Shown: positions 10,086 to 20,990 of the stretch, in pieces
Layout: each line of letters begins with the position of its first letter
How positions within the stretch are numbered: position 1 is the stretch's first letter
Assembly (NCBI GenBank): GCA_963969495.1
Contig: OZ018330.1
Coordinates: 47,712,706 to 47,776,705 of the forward strand
DNA from: Ceratothoa steindachneri
Lineage: Eukaryota; Arthropoda; Malacostraca; Isopoda; Cymothoidae
Length of the DNA stretch: 64,000 nt
Direction: 5' to 3'
Notes under the pieces: generated by a model
The model's database searches: none
What the model was told of the DNA's origin: nothing
The model's input: only the letters and a program-made list of their open reading frames with translations
Position numbers and translations under genes: made by a program

Positions 10086-10425
10086 AAAAATCAATCATAT
10101 GAAGCATAGATAGTTATTTTGTCAAATGTGTATGTGAAATGTGTCTTAATCTAATAAAAGGCAACGTTCTGATGACCTCATCGCAGAAACAAATGATATC
10201 ACGATTCAAACGGTTGATTCGTATGTTAGCTCGGAAGCCAGCTCATATACGTCTAAAAAAATAAACTAATAAATGCGCGTGGTCGATCGTTTCAACCAAG
10301 CTCATTCTCTGTTATAGCACATTTCCTCTCCAACCTCCTAAGATGAAAAAAAATTATTGTTTATCCCGAAAAATAAGAGAGAAATACCCTCAAACTTAAT
10401 CTAACCACAAGAAAGACTTTTCTCT
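10086..10425. other. Interval between Polinton genes
   Basis: No clear gene. A possible start MKKNYCLSRKIREKY lies at about 10343-10390 in another frame from the downstream ORF and may be the eroded beginning of a small Polinton gene. Confidence 0.35.
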
Positions 10426-10790
10426 TTGGAGAGAGAGTTGAATACTATACTAAATAATTCACACATCGCACCAGACAGACGTGTTATCCTTTACCAGAAC
10501 ACGTTGGAACACTATTTGTCACAGTATGATAAGGTTATGAACACATTAACCGTTAAAGTTAATGAGAGTAACAAGGATCAAATAAACGGTTATATAGATA
10601 AAGTACTGGAAACACTGGATCCTAGTGTTCATGAACGAGGTAGATTAATTTATCAGCCAGTAAAAGATACATAGGGATTTAGTTGGGGCAATAATGGGGT
10701 GATTACCATCGACAGTAAAAGACTTTCAGAATCTAACATTATCAACCTAATCAATGATTTAGCAAGAACGTAAAAAAGATCACCACCCAC
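10426..10790 (+). pseudogene. Conserved small Polinton-associated ORF, one stop
   Basis: The frame opens at 10426 with MERELNTILNN and runs 82 codons, with APDRRVILYQNTLEHYL in the first third. A stop at 10672 is followed in the same frame by GFSWGNNGVITID and SNIINLINDLAR. I recall ORFs with this architecture (N-terminal LY-x-x-L-x-x-YL helix, C-terminal W-x-x-x-GEI-x-DG...SNI-DL) next to capsid genes in invertebrate Polinton-like elements. Their function is unknown to me. Predicted soluble, with no membrane segment visible. It lies between ATPase and capsid genes, which suggests a virion or assembly role. That role is inference. Confidence 0.55.
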
Positions 10791-10974
10791 CTTCCGGGAG
10801 GAAGTAAAAGAAAATTAATATCTTCTAATTTCCCTAAATCTATCATATAAAACTCGCAACGTCGGAAAAAGTTATAAAATATTACTCAAACATCAGCTTT
10901 CTCTACATCAAGCTCAGTGGTTCGTGCAAACACACGTCATATTTCTCTTTATCGTCAACAGAAAAAACCAAGGA

Positions 10975-11935
10975 AATGGTTGAATTATTAATCAATGTTA
11001 CCGATAAAAGATGGCAACTAGGCGGACCAATCAAAGGATTGTAAAAAGTCAAGTGGCAACCCCACACAAGACAATACATGAATATTCAAATCGCGTCAAA
11101 GAAACCCTATCTTATTGACTTTGTATCAGTGGCTGTCCAGATTCTATCGAACAATCACGCGTAAGAAGCTATGACTCGATTGCAGGTAAAGCAAATTATG
11201 CAACACGAATATAAAATTAATATATTCAGCCTTTTGAAGATTACTAGAGTAAAATCCGGTTATGTTAGAGTGATCTTCGAAAATACCTACGGAAGAATTC
11301 GCTATATCGATAAACTGCTCCTTAGTGAGGATGAGTTTTGGCTTGTGTTTGGGGCAATACAAAGATAAGAACAGGGAAAATTCTTCTATGTAGATCGACT
11401 GGTGAATGACAACGGGGTATAACAGCTAAAGTGTGTAGTGAGGGCAAACACAAACAATCTATTACCAAGTACACATTTCGGTACTTACTGGAAAAGGGAT
11501 GAAGAGTTCTTGCAACACGATTTATAAACGCGCTGCACAATGAGTATGAAGTCAATATTTTTTCTAAAACTTGAAGAGGAATTTGATTAAAGTTTTCGTC
11601 AGATGAAGTGTTTAAAGAATGCGGTTGATTCTTGTTATCTTGCATTCAACGATGGATTCGATGAATGTCGAAAACTTCACCTTACCATCACAGAAGCTGA
11701 GTATAAAAAAAAAATGTGTCGTTTGATAAGTTTCATTGTTTTCTCAACCAGAAAGGGAGCACTATTGAATTTGTGAAAGAATTAGTCTTGAAAGATATTT
11801 ACGACTACGTCGCCATTAGTTCTAAAGGAAATTTAATAGAATATCTATCTATCAATCAGTCTCTCCATGGAAGTTTAGAGGATTGGGTGTCACCAACCTG
11901 AGTCATTAAGACTTGCAAGAAGAAAGTTTAAGCTC
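10975..11935 (+). pseudogene. Unidentified Polinton-block coding remnants
   Basis: Short frames are linked by apparent shifts: about 10975-11160 (EMVELLINVTDKRW then WQPHTRQYM), 11171-11365 (a 64-codon frame starting MTRLQVKQIM), and 11716-11898 (frame with DKFHCFLNQKG, DIYDYVAI and SLEDWVSP). After 11900 another frame reads RLARRKFKLTPDK. Position and strand suggest one or two decayed structural genes (for example a minor capsid or penton gene), but I do not recognise the family. Read as remnants, not genes. Confidence 0.35.
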
Positions 11936-12289
11936 ACCCCCGATAAAAATATTTTTTTATTGGAACATAATTCATTATCAAATATGTTTTTTAACTTCTA
12001 AATCATATAAAAAAGTTCTGATATTAATTTTCAAAAATATAAAGGAATAAACATATACATTGATAATTTTTAGCCGTTGCAAATCGAATACCATTTTCCT
12101 AACCTGATTAAACCAGCTCTTTTGATTCAGTAAATGTGTACAAAGTAATAAGGTTGCGGACATCTATGAAATTCTAATTGAAATTATGTATTTTAACCTA
12201 GATGTAAAATAAAATTGGATTTTTAAGTTAAGCTGTCTTTTATTGAATACTTAAATAAGAGTGTAAACGAATCAGATATTTAGTTAAAA
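11936..12289. other. Unassigned AT-rich gap where the capsid gene's 5' half is expected
   Basis: No capsid coding similarity is visible, although the downstream capsid remnant lacks its N-terminal half. Either a deletion or a foreign insertion has replaced that part. Confidence 0.4.
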
Positions 12290-13063
12290 ATGAACCACTG
12301 ATTGTTACGCTTATATACATCCCCGAGTAGATCGAAGAAAAAACTAATTGATGTATATAGAAAACTACACGCGGACTTCTTCTCGCAACATAAGCTGTTG
12401 ATGAATGGAGTCTCACTAAAAATGAAATTATCTATCCAGAACATCACATTCGTTCACACTATTTAGAAACCAGAACAGTTTAGAAGCTAAAATAGAATTA
12501 TTAGAGTTTCCTTTAACTAAGAAAAGTTCGTATGCGAAATTTTACAATTGTGATTAGAATATCAATGAAGAGTGTGGATAATATCTTCATGAAAAGAATA
12601 CCTACCATGATGGTAATTGGTATGGTTGACCAGTCGGCATTTTCTGGTAGCTATGATGCATCACCTTTTGAATTTAAACCTTATAATGTGAATCACATCA
12701 CTTTCTATATAAACGGGAATGAAGTTGAAAGACCATTTGAATTGGACTATTCGAACGATGCAGATCCAGGTTTTAAGGGCTGTAGACTCGTTATATACCA
12801 GAATAGGGTGTATTGGAGGTAAGCAGAGTATTGGACTTACGTATGAACAATTTCTGAAAGTAAAAATATTTATTACATTAACCGAAATCAGGCCAACTTC
12901 TTGTCTTGGAGAATGTTCCAATCTTATAAAACAATGTACATTATCAATACAATTACAGTTTAGATCTCCTGTAATAAAACCGGTCACGCTTGTTATATAC
13001 GCAGAGTTTCAGTATGTAATTGAAATAGATAAGTTTAGAAACGTATTAGTTTATTCCCGATAA
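12290..13063 (+). pseudogene. Polinton/adintovirus major capsid protein (F54H12.2-like), C-terminal half, frameshifted
   Basis: Motifs of the double-jelly-roll capsid protein appear in order. DVYRKLHADFFSQ with LLMNGVSLK lies at about 12345-12420 (family form GRIHSDLF-Q...LLNGVD-KI). Next is IELLEFPLTK at about 12495. After a shift, MVIGMVDQSAFSGSY and FEFKPYNV lie at about 12605-12695 (family VGMV-NDAFNG, NPFNF-HYN). After a second shift near 12820, TYEQF and LVIYAEFQYVIEID lie at about 12840-13030, with RNVLV at the C-terminus. The N-terminal half of the usual roughly 400-500 residue protein is missing. The product would form capsid hexons in related viruses. This copy has at least three frame disruptions and is dead. 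Confidence 0.82.
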
Positions 13064-13119
13064 AATGAATAAAAGTACAAAACGCGATTTTCATGTTTTT
13101 TTTTGCGAGAGACACTAAG

Positions 13120-13580
13120 CTATGTCCACTTTAAATACTGCAAGTAGCTTATATCATTTATCTGGAGAGCAGCCATCGACCTGGAGCGCATTGGATAGCT
13201 TTGTTTCTGAAAAAAAAATTGTATTATTTTGATGGCCTATGTCAAGGGTTTCAGAGCGATGTTTATATTGGTAAAACCTAGTAAAAATGAATACAATTAT
13301 TATCGTCAATCCATTCAGAGTTCAAAGTTACTTTTCAGACTCATTAGGCTTGATTTGTGTCCATTTCATTCAGCAGATGACAATCGGTAAATCATATAGA
13401 TCTTTTAGTGAATTCTTTGATTCTTATAATGATCAAAGAAACGAAGAAATCATTGTAAAGAAAAAAATTGATACTATACACTCAATAAATATTAATTGTT
13501 GGAAAATATGTAAATGTGTAACCTATCTACTAAATTTTATATATTATATGCCATTATATAATCTGGTTAGTATCACTTAG
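13120..13580 (+). pseudogene. Polinton adenain-like cysteine protease, decayed
   Basis: The frame 13287-13577 contains QSYFSDSLGLICVHFI, which aligns with the C-terminal active-site segment of adenovirus-type proteases (S-x-x-CG-x-YC-x-x-F). The expected nucleophile position before Gly is Leu here, so catalysis would be lost if my alignment is right. FFDSYNDQRNEEII follows, similar to the family F-x-x-D...ND segment. Upstream pieces at about 13120-13280 are in other frames. In Polintons this protease matures capsid proteins, and its place next to the capsid gene supports the call. Confidence 0.65.
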
Positions 13581-15180
13581 ATGTTTTTTTTTCGATATAT
13601 TAATCTGTAGAAAATGTAAGCATATTTGAATTAAAATATAAAATAAATCATGATAGCAACCTTGACTTTGAAAAAAAAAAAAACAGTTACAAAAAGAAAA
13701 TGACTTACTCTGTGAACGCCAACTTTTGAGAAAAGTTACAAAAATAAAATGAATTACTCTGCGAAACGGTAAAATGTTGAAGAAATTCGCATATCTCACC
13801 ACATGAAATCTATTCATCTTGTGTTAATAACTCCATATTCTTATGTTTATATAATGTTCGTAAACAAAGAGAAAAAAGTCTTCTTCCCACCTAAAGCTAT
13901 GGATTAAAGCGATAAATAATGAAGGTTTAAAGTTAGTTTTTATATCTCTACAGAAGGGTGTGGGGGGATGGGCTTACGAACATTTGGTGACAAACAAATA
14001 TGCCAGAGGGTTGGGATTGGGTCCATGAGAAAGAGATAAGGGGTGGTGGTGGAAAGGGACGGGGGTTGGCGACAAACAAGAAGAGATCTTTGTCTCTTTA
14101 CCGCAGATGCCATATATGTTAAATATGGTTTAGGCATTAGTAATCTTGTGAGTAATCTTCCGATATCTAAAAATTTAGAATGGTCGCAGATGGTAGTAAC
14201 TATCGCTCGAAAAAAGATCACTAAAAATGTTTAAACAAAGATAACAATCTCATCGCCTCATATGTTTTAATTTGTCTACAAAATAACTCATCACATTATA
14301 TACAAACAAATAAGTGTGTGTGTTCGTGCAGAAGCTGATTATTTCGATACAAGGTTACTGCCCAAGGCTAGGGGTGTGGACAATTATCAGCAAACAAATA
14401 AGTATGTGTGTGTTTATGTGTGTGTGTAGACTCTGATTCGTTTGAAAAAAAGGTGAGGTGGGGTGGCATTTTGGCGACAAACCAGTCAAGAGGTGGGGAT
14501 GGGATGTCTGGGACTCCACCCCACAATACCACTGACATCATGCTACCCCACCTTTTCCCTGAGGTCGTTAGATTGAACACCGACGGTTGGTGAAGCCCTG
14601 GATCTACCTGGTAACTGCGGCGAGGTTTTACGTGTTACACCAAAACTCTGCACACCTTAACACCAGTCATAAGATCCATTCCTGTCTGTCGGAGAATTTC
14701 GGTGATTACATAGTACCTGACATTTTGGCCTCCAAATTCGCTTGACTGCTGCAAGCCTTTGACCCTTTTTGTGTGGTGTGCGGTGGACAAATGACCAAAA
14801 ATCCAGGGGCAATACCAAGGACGAACTAAGCCAAATTTTACGAATATATCTTTTAACAAAAAACTTATTTTTCCTGAGTAGTCAGTAATCGTGCAAAAAG
14901 GATCGGAGCGCTATCGCTTTTATTTAGCAGACCTCATTATTCAGGGTATGAATACAAGGTAAAAGGCAATAACTTCATTATAGGAAAGTTTTGATATTTG
15001 GGGATTTAATAAAGCTAATAATAAAAGGGGCAGGAGATACAAACCAAAATTATTGTCAAAAGTCTTCACCGATGCAGACAGCATCAAAGATGTTCCTGGA
15101 ATAACATGTTTGAATGCAAAAATTCTTGGCCACCCTCCCAGTTACTAAAGAGATGAAAAATAGACATGTGTGTAAATAAA
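13581..15180. other. Unassigned region with small tandem repeats and G/T-rich runs
   Basis: A unit of about 50 bp starting AGTTACAAAAA is duplicated at about 13685 and 13734. From 13950 to 14600 the plus strand is G-rich, with GTGTGTG runs at 14314 and 14406. The motif GGCGACAAAC, GGTGACAAAC or GGCGACAAACC recurs near 14000, 14068 and 14472. The minus frame 14859-14635 (FGHLSTAHHTKRVKGL) is open but not recognised. Confidence 0.45.
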
Positions 15181-15188
15181 ACACTTTG

Positions 15189-15518
15189 TTACAACGACGA
15201 ACTTTTGTTTAATACTATTTTTTCTGGCATAACTTTTTTGTCTAACTGACCATTATAAATTTTTGGTAAATCCCTACATTTGATTTCATAAATAACACCT
15301 GGTTTTAGGGGGGGGGTGCCATATTTTATCAAAGTAGAATCAAATTTAATTAAAACATTAATATTAAATTGTTTAAGACGGCGGGGAATGATAAAAAACT
15401 GATTAAATAGTAAACACAGGGCATGATGGTTTACAAATTGCAGTCTTGTGTTAATATTTAAATAAAAGCTTTTTCGAAAGATTTTTATACAAATATATAA
15501 AAGTGTAAAGAATAACAC
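15189..15518 (-). pseudogene. Penelope-like element, GIY-YIG endonuclease fragment
   Basis: The minus frame of about 109 codons contains PPLKPGVIYEIKCRDLPKIYNGQ. Its core VIYEIKC...KIYNGQ matches the family segment GVYEIPC-x-DC-x-x-YIGQT that begins the GIY-YIG nuclease. YIG is changed to YNG and the downstream Arg region is lost. The preceding part (RLKQFNINVLIKF) fits the linker that joins RT to endonuclease. This is a second, separate Penelope-like scrap, in opposite orientation to the one at 2460-3590. Confidence 0.6.
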
Positions 15519-15546
15519 AATTTAATTCCAGTATTATTATATAAAA

Positions 15547-16119
15547 TCAGTAGTAACCCCGCTTGTCACGATACCGGGACAGGTAACGTGCGAGAAGATC
15601 ACCCAGAATGGGACATTGAATAAGAATGGGCCGAAGAGTGTGGGGAACAATGCATTCATCACAATAAGGCGCAGGCGAGCGCTCCACCAAATGGCGGTGC
15701 GTCCCGCGAGTGTGCCCAATTCGGAGACGACAGAAAGCAGCCTGAATACGTCGCGGCATTGTGGGGTAGGACCATGGGAACAATCGCGTCGCAATGTTAC
15801 GCAACTTTAGGTTTCCCTCGACCATCTCCGAACTTCTTTGCCAAGCAAACAGCAGAGCTTTCCGTATTCTTGCCATGGAATCGATGTGAGGAAAAGACAA
15901 ACGCTGGACTGGCCGCCCAGTTTCCGTAGACTATTTGGTCCTCTCATCGGCGCGCTCATTGCCTGCAATTACTACATGTCCAGGAACCCAGTAGAAGATA
16001 ATCTCGACATCAGCCCGGCTCGGCAAAACCGTAGCGTCATGGATATCGCAAACCAGGCGATGCGGAGATTTTAATGCCCCGAGAGTCCTCAGGGCACTTT
16101 GTGAGTCGCTATAAATCAC
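15547..16119 (-). pseudogene. I-clade LINE RNase H and C-terminal region
   Basis: From 16119 down, IYSDSQSALRTL carries the RNase H Asp after the beta strand. FYWVPGHVVIAGNERAD then holds the conserved PGH and the final D region. After a break, 15900-15550 reads AAFCRLRIGHTRGTH, then PYCDEC and ILIQCP, the zinc-finger-like tail common in I and Jockey-type elements (family LRIGHT-LTH...C-x-x-C...H-L-EC). The part downstream of 15920 is in another frame. The domain removes RNA from the RNA-DNA hybrid during target-primed reverse transcription. Confidence 0.85.
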
Positions 16120-16329
16120 AATCTGGGAGATAACGTTAAGTTATGTCCCGTACCGAGCGGTTCCAAAGAGGTCGAACGGAATAGTGCCGGCGAAATAGAA
16201 GCTTCGGGATCAGAGGCGTGGCAATAAATATTCAAAGGTGAAGCCGAGCTCTTGAAAGAGTTTACTAGCATTGGGCTTAGTGTATGACTGGCGTCTCTCG
16301 GCAGCATAGGCACCGTAGAAATCAGATGC

Positions 16330-16790
16330 AGATGCAATGATCTCTCCCCGGTTTGCTAAAAGTAGGCACAGTAGCGATTTTACAGCAGTCTGATAAGATA
16401 CCCTCTACCCAAATCTGGTTAAACAAATCTAATAAAAGGCCATGCCTCGTTCACCCAGGTGTCAAAACATGGCGTAGGGGATATCGTGTGGATCATTGGC
16501 TCTTTCCACGCACGAAGCGAGAGGGGAACGCAACTTACTGAATATAAACCTGACTTTAAAGGGTACTTCGCCTCTGGAGGTAAAGTCTAGTCGTTCGCCT
16601 TACGCGGAATCACGACGCGCATTGAATGCTGCCGGAGCAGCATCACGGCTAGAGAATGCTAAGAAAGTGGTCGCGAAGGACTCCGCCACGGTGGTGGGGT
16701 TCGAGATTGGGTTCTCATTTCCTGGAGAACGGGAGGGGAGAACTTGACCGAATACTTTTGATTCGCTTCCATAAACTCTGCTAGAAGGCA
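16330..16790 (-). pseudogene. I-clade LINE linker and start of reverse transcriptase
   Basis: On the minus strand, 16791-16600 encodes a frame with NPTTVAESFATTFLAFSS, matching the LINE linker form 'DP-E-A-x-x-FA-x-HF'. After a break, 16480-16330 reads DLFNQIWVEGILSDCCKIATV then SKPGRD, the RT entry segment (family LL-LYN-IW-x-G-x-P-x-W-x-A-x-V-PI-KPGKDP). The remaining RT, including the ADD box, is absent before the RNase H starts at 16119, which implies a deletion of several hundred bases. Confidence 0.7.
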
Positions 16791-16949
16791 TTTCGAGTTA
16801 ATGAAGACACATATACTCGCCAGGAACAGCGGCGGGCGTGCTTCGAAACATACAGGACCCTAGCCTTAGCTCGACGAAATTCACTGACAATAAAATCGTT
16901 CGGCAGTGCTTAGAGGGTATGTAAGCATAACGCTGATGTTTGAGGCCGG

Positions 16950-17420
16950 CCTTACACTCGGCTGGCCCCACGGAAGCGGTCATCGACGATAAGGTTGCCG
17001 GAAAAGGAATCAACGGCCTCATCTACAATTACGACACCTATCTCTAGCCCGTCGATCAGGCTGGCAAGGACATGACCCCTGGGATTGATCAAGTAGTGTC
17101 CTAAAATGGGGTATCTGCCGCTCAGATCCACAAGCAAGAGAAAAGGCCTCGACAAGAGTACCACGACGCGGCGGAAATCCCCCGCGCCGAAGTCCGCTGA
17201 CGGTGGAATGTACGCAGAAATAACAGTATACCTCCTATCCAGGTGCGGTTTCACAGCTACTCCTGAAACGAGATATTCAAAGCAAAGAGAAGGACGGAGA
17301 CATCATGCTGGGTGTATATGGCGCATCCTCCTTCCCGGCCCCTGTCCCGTGGTGGTGGGGTCGCAAAACCCGTATATCCCGGAAGGGGGAGCAGGAGGCA
17401 CGAGCCCAGCATGGTGTCGT
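16950..17420 (-). pseudogene. I-clade LINE endonuclease domain
   Basis: The minus frame 17254-16952 reads RRYTVISAYIPPS, then PFLLLVDLSGRYPILG and INPRGHVLASLI. This is the APE-type LINE endonuclease pattern (YT-x-x-S-YLPP, PFLLLGDFN-HHPLWG, NPRG-LE-LI). The catalytic GDFN appears as VDLS, so activity is lost. Upstream, 17420-17260 carries a G-rich GQGPGRR-like segment equivalent to the family GGGVAI strand, in shifted frames. Confidence 0.75.
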
Positions 17421-17539
17421 GTTAAAAGACTGCTAAGGGAAAACGGGAGATGAACCTCCGAGCTCCTCCCAGTTGATACGGTGTCTGCGGCAATAACATT
17501 GAGAGAATATGCCCTCCAGGCCTAGCTCGAAGGAGATGC

Positions 17540-18520
17540 GGGTGCCCTCTTCGAAAAGAAGACCCTCACGGGAATGGCCGTACGCTTCTTGGTGGCAGAA
17601 CTCCGGGCACTGTTAACAGGACAATACGCTGAAGGCGCTTTCGCCTTCGATGACTTATCGCTTCCCAACCTTAGAAAGGCGGGGGTACTTTAGAAGTGGA
17701 GGTCCCCTTTTTGTAGGATATACTGTTTTCGAGACACCCAGCCTGCCACTGGGTGTAGGCTTAGGAGCAGAATCTCCTTTAGTGCTGTTCTACGTTCGGA
17801 TGGTAGCTTTCGAAATCCCGGAAAATGGCTTCATGACCAGGTTCAGAGGTGTTGCCTCCTGTGAGTCTAACGACTCGGTTGAGGCGCGCGGCCGTTTCGA
17901 CTTACAGGAAACTGCTACGTTGTTGGACGGGGGGAGCCCTAGTTTTAGCCGGTGCTGGATGCGAACCATTTGTGCTGCGAGCTGTACCAGCAGAGGGCTG
18001 GTTCTCCTAGGGCTGATAGAAACCGCAGAAGGGTTCTGAATAGGCGGGGAAACAACCGTGCTCGTAGCCCTGGATGGGCCAGGAGCAGAGGGTGCTTTCT
18101 TAACATTTAGGCATAAGACGTGTCAGGTAGCGCCAGGCGCGGACGAACCAATTCCTTACCCTCGCGAAATTAGAGATGATCCTAGGCCTAAACGGCTAGG
18201 ATCCCTTCTCAAGAAGATTCGCCCCACATTGTTTCGAAGAAGCGGGGTGAGTCTACGCAATCGACACAGATGGCCCCACGAGATTTGGACTTATCATGTG
18301 CGGCGTTGGAGCAATTTACATAGATTTCGGGTAACACCGACTTTGCACTTCTACAGGAGCGATTTATGTCGTCGAAGCATTGGCATGAGAAGCATCTCCA
18401 CGGCAGTGGCACGAATGTCTTTACGCGATAGGGATACCTATCGGCACACACTGACGCAGGGAGCCTGTCACAGTTGAACGTGACGAAGAACGTAAGAGTG
18501 GGCCTCGTGGCCATTCTATA
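17540..18520 (-). pseudogene. I-clade LINE ORF1 (gag-like) with Cys-rich knuckles
   Basis: The minus frame 18514-18209 contains RYPYRVKTFVPLPWRCFSC, then a partner Cys and later VNCSNAAHDKSKSRGAICVDC. The arrangement follows the gag-like zinc knuckles of I elements (RCF-CQ-FGH-x-x-x-C, C-x-NC...HD-x-x-C). The first knuckle's His is replaced. Further down (17640-17540) a Lys/Ser-rich stretch with RTAIPVRVFFSK resembles TAILVRTFSSKEP in the fragment at 62890-63260. Several stops interrupt the frame. Confidence 0.65.
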
Positions 18521-19250
18521 TGTGCGCCAGAAGGAGCCCTTAGGCCGAACGGACCGGCCTCAGCAAGATCTTACTCCGAGATGGAGAAGGTCTTTGCTGT
18601 AAAGTAGCACAAGCCGGGGGAGGGAGCCCCTCCAATTCTTGTCGATCCTCGGGGGCCCGAGCCGTCTGAGGAGAAGCTTTCACAGGAGCAAACTCAGGTT
18701 CTGTGCTTGGCACCGAGCTTGAGTTTGACCCATGGAACATTCTACCGCCTTGGGCTGGGTCACCTTACGGACCATGTCTATCTCTGGGAGGGAAGCTCCA
18801 TGCGGCATTCTCCCCTCCCCCGAGACATCACGGGTTCCATTTGAAGAACCTTTTATCTCGTCTCGGGCCGGCGAGCTTCATCCGTCGGGAAGGAGAGCAG
18901 GGCACGTAAGTGACCCACTATAAACTTGCTATGCACGCCAGTAGGACTAATGAGGACACTCGACGACGGGCCCTATCATCATTTTCCCGAGTACGGCGGT
19001 TGGTTCTCTCGAGCTGCTCTCACGAAAAACGGTCAAGTATCGGCCTCTGGCGAGCTTTCTTGGCAGTCTCTTGGGAGAGTAAAATGGGAACTGCCGCAAG
19101 TAAGAAGGAGTTGCCCAAGTGTGTCTCCAGAGAAGGAGGTTAGGAAAAAGCCCCCTGGATCCATGGGCCTGGGAGAGAGGTAAGCCTCCTCTCTGTTAAA
19201 AGAAGTTTGGAGGATCCCCTTGAAAAAACAGAGGGAGGGACCTCAATTTC

Positions 19251-20349
19251 TACTTCAGGGCTACCCAAGGGAGGGGGGAGTGTTTTTTTCTCATCGGGTA
19301 TGGTGACCCTATTTTTATTACGGATTGCATACGTTAGTCACCCCATGCAGTAGCTCGCTTTGCAAGGGGTGAATTCGGGGCTGGAAAACTCAGCTGCTGC
19401 CATTTGATACCACCCATCCTACCCAATGGCCAGGTAGCCCTTCGGCATGGCGGCTCCAACTTGGGCTGAGAGTAATAGTGATAATGAAAGGAGAGAGAAA
19501 CGGTATGTGAGAAAGGTGAGGGTGGTGGTGAAGCATGTTGTTAACCCCCCCTCCCAAAAAAACGAGGCTAAGGGGTGAGGGGCGTTGTCCCCTTCCACCC
19601 GGATCCATGATGGTTAGGTGAGAGGAAGCTGGTTGGCGTCTACCCTGTGAAATTAGAGCCCGACAAGAGAAAGTTGTGAGACAGATTGTATAGAAAGTGA
19701 GTGAGGAGGTAGGGTAAGAAGAAATGCTGTCAGAGAGAAGGAGAAGAGGCTATGCCAGGAAAACAAATCGCATTGCCCCTTACTGGGAGGTGGGAGGGAA
19801 AGGAGAGAGAAACATTTAAGGTGCTCTTCAAGGAATTGAAAATCACACAATAATATTAATGAATCGAGAAGATACATCAAAATTGACCACAATAAAGTTA
19901 TTCTGATAAAGGAACTAATTAGGTCTGCTATTGAGGTGTGAATTAAATAACGATATAATGGTATCGGTTTTAATGGTAAATTTCAATGAGAAAGGTACTT
20001 TTTTACTTCACTAACGATATGTTGCATGTGGAGGATTAGCGGCATCTATTCCCTCAAAAAATTGCAAAGGATGACTTGTTTTAATTATGCTACCATCACA
20101 TGCCTCTGTTTTCTCATCAACATGGACGCTCATGCAAGTATAATCTCAGGAATGAATGTTAACGCCAGGTACACTTAGTTTATTGTTGACAGTCTCTTAC
20201 CATCTTATTCCAATTAGGCTGGATATTTTGATGAGTTTTATACGTATTAGATATATTAATTCCCCCACGCTCGGTTCGGATTTTAGGGCAAAACATCAAC
20301 TTTAATATCTCTGCGTGGACGCGCCCTAATTGACCAGACCACCAATTTA
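19251..20349. other. Unassigned region, partly purine-rich
   Basis: No gene recognised. 19440-19800 is rich in GAGA/GGTG on the plus strand. 19810 onward is ordinary AT-rich DNA. Confidence 0.35.
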
Positions 20350-20990
20350 ATGGCTCGCTTCTCCTCAATCAGAATTGGCCCGCCTCGAGTCACAACTTTC
20401 ACTTCAGCCGAAAATTGCTACCTGAACCTTATACACTCACTTCCCAACGATATCCCCGTAAATTATGACATACACCATAATATTGAAAAAAAGGGTCTGT
20501 ATGTCAGTTCTCCCCCTCGTTTAGATGCATATCATCTCAAAATTATAGGCGAAAATTCGAATATATGCTCGAAACGACAAATAAACTCATCTCGAAAAAT
20601 TCCCTGTTCCTTCCAAATATATTTAGTTCCAAACGAATCTGAACACGACTGGTAAACTATCGGGTGCTAGAGAAGGCTGAATACCTAAAAGAAAGGAGAT
20701 TCATATCATTTTCAGTTCTACCACGATTACACAAACATCTTCAACAGAAATTCTTATTATCTACGATTACCCCTCGAAGCGCGTCTTTATCAGACTGCCA
20801 TGAATGAAGTAGATGATATTCACAAAACGGTAGTCACAATACCTTTCTAAATTTAGGATATACATGGATACCTTTCGGCATCATGGAACTTACAGTGGCT
20901 CATTAGATAGGTAATTTGTAGTAAAGAATTCAGACTTCGAACGCAGAAGAGCACCTCAAAGGACCCTTTACTTGCCTATCAGAATTCAGT
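20350..20990 (+). pseudogene. Ty3/gypsy reverse transcriptase fragment
   Basis: The plus frame 20350-20652 holds YDIHHNIEKKGLYVSSPPRLD, key parts being HHNIE and the PPRLD that matches the gypsy RT entry (H-IETKG-PV-x-x-x-RRL). It ends with IYLVPNE...DW, the LVPKKDG-x-WR box. After a stop, reading continues with RRLNT, then YYLRLPLEARLYQTAMNE and HKTVVTIPF, equivalent to DYR-LN, the first RT catalytic Asp segment (F-x-DL-x-AY-Q-P) and KTA-TTPFG. The catalytic D of that strand is Pro here. The YVDD box is not reached. No LTR was found next to it. Confidence 0.75.

Larger units (their letters stand above)
7790..13580 (+). mobile_element. Decayed Polinton/Maverick (adintovirus-like) block
   Basis: Four recognisable gene remnants lie on one strand in a virus-like order: FtsK/HerA-type packaging ATPase (7790-8186 and 9700-10085), a small conserved ORF (10426-10790), major capsid protein (12290-13063) and adenain-like cysteine protease (13120-13580). 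Polintons and adintoviruses are large self-synthesising DNA transposons or viruses that carry this morphogenesis module together with a protein-primed DNA polymerase and a retroviral-type integrase. Neither of those last two, nor terminal inverted repeats, was found in the window. All genes carry stops or frame changes, and one is split by another element. Confidence 0.85.
15537..19250 (-). mobile_element. I-clade LINE, internally deleted, minus strand
   Basis: GC content is clearly higher than in the surroundings. Reading the minus strand from about 19250 down gives a Pro/Ser-rich leader, ORF1 with Cys-rich knuckles (18520-17540), endonuclease (17420-16950), the linker and a short start of RT (16790-16330), RNase H (16119-15920), and the usual C-terminal Cys region ending near 15540. 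An ORF1 with knuckles plus a C-terminal RNase H places it near the I group. Most of the RT is missing between 16330 and 16120, so the copy cannot replicate itself. Confidence 0.8.
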
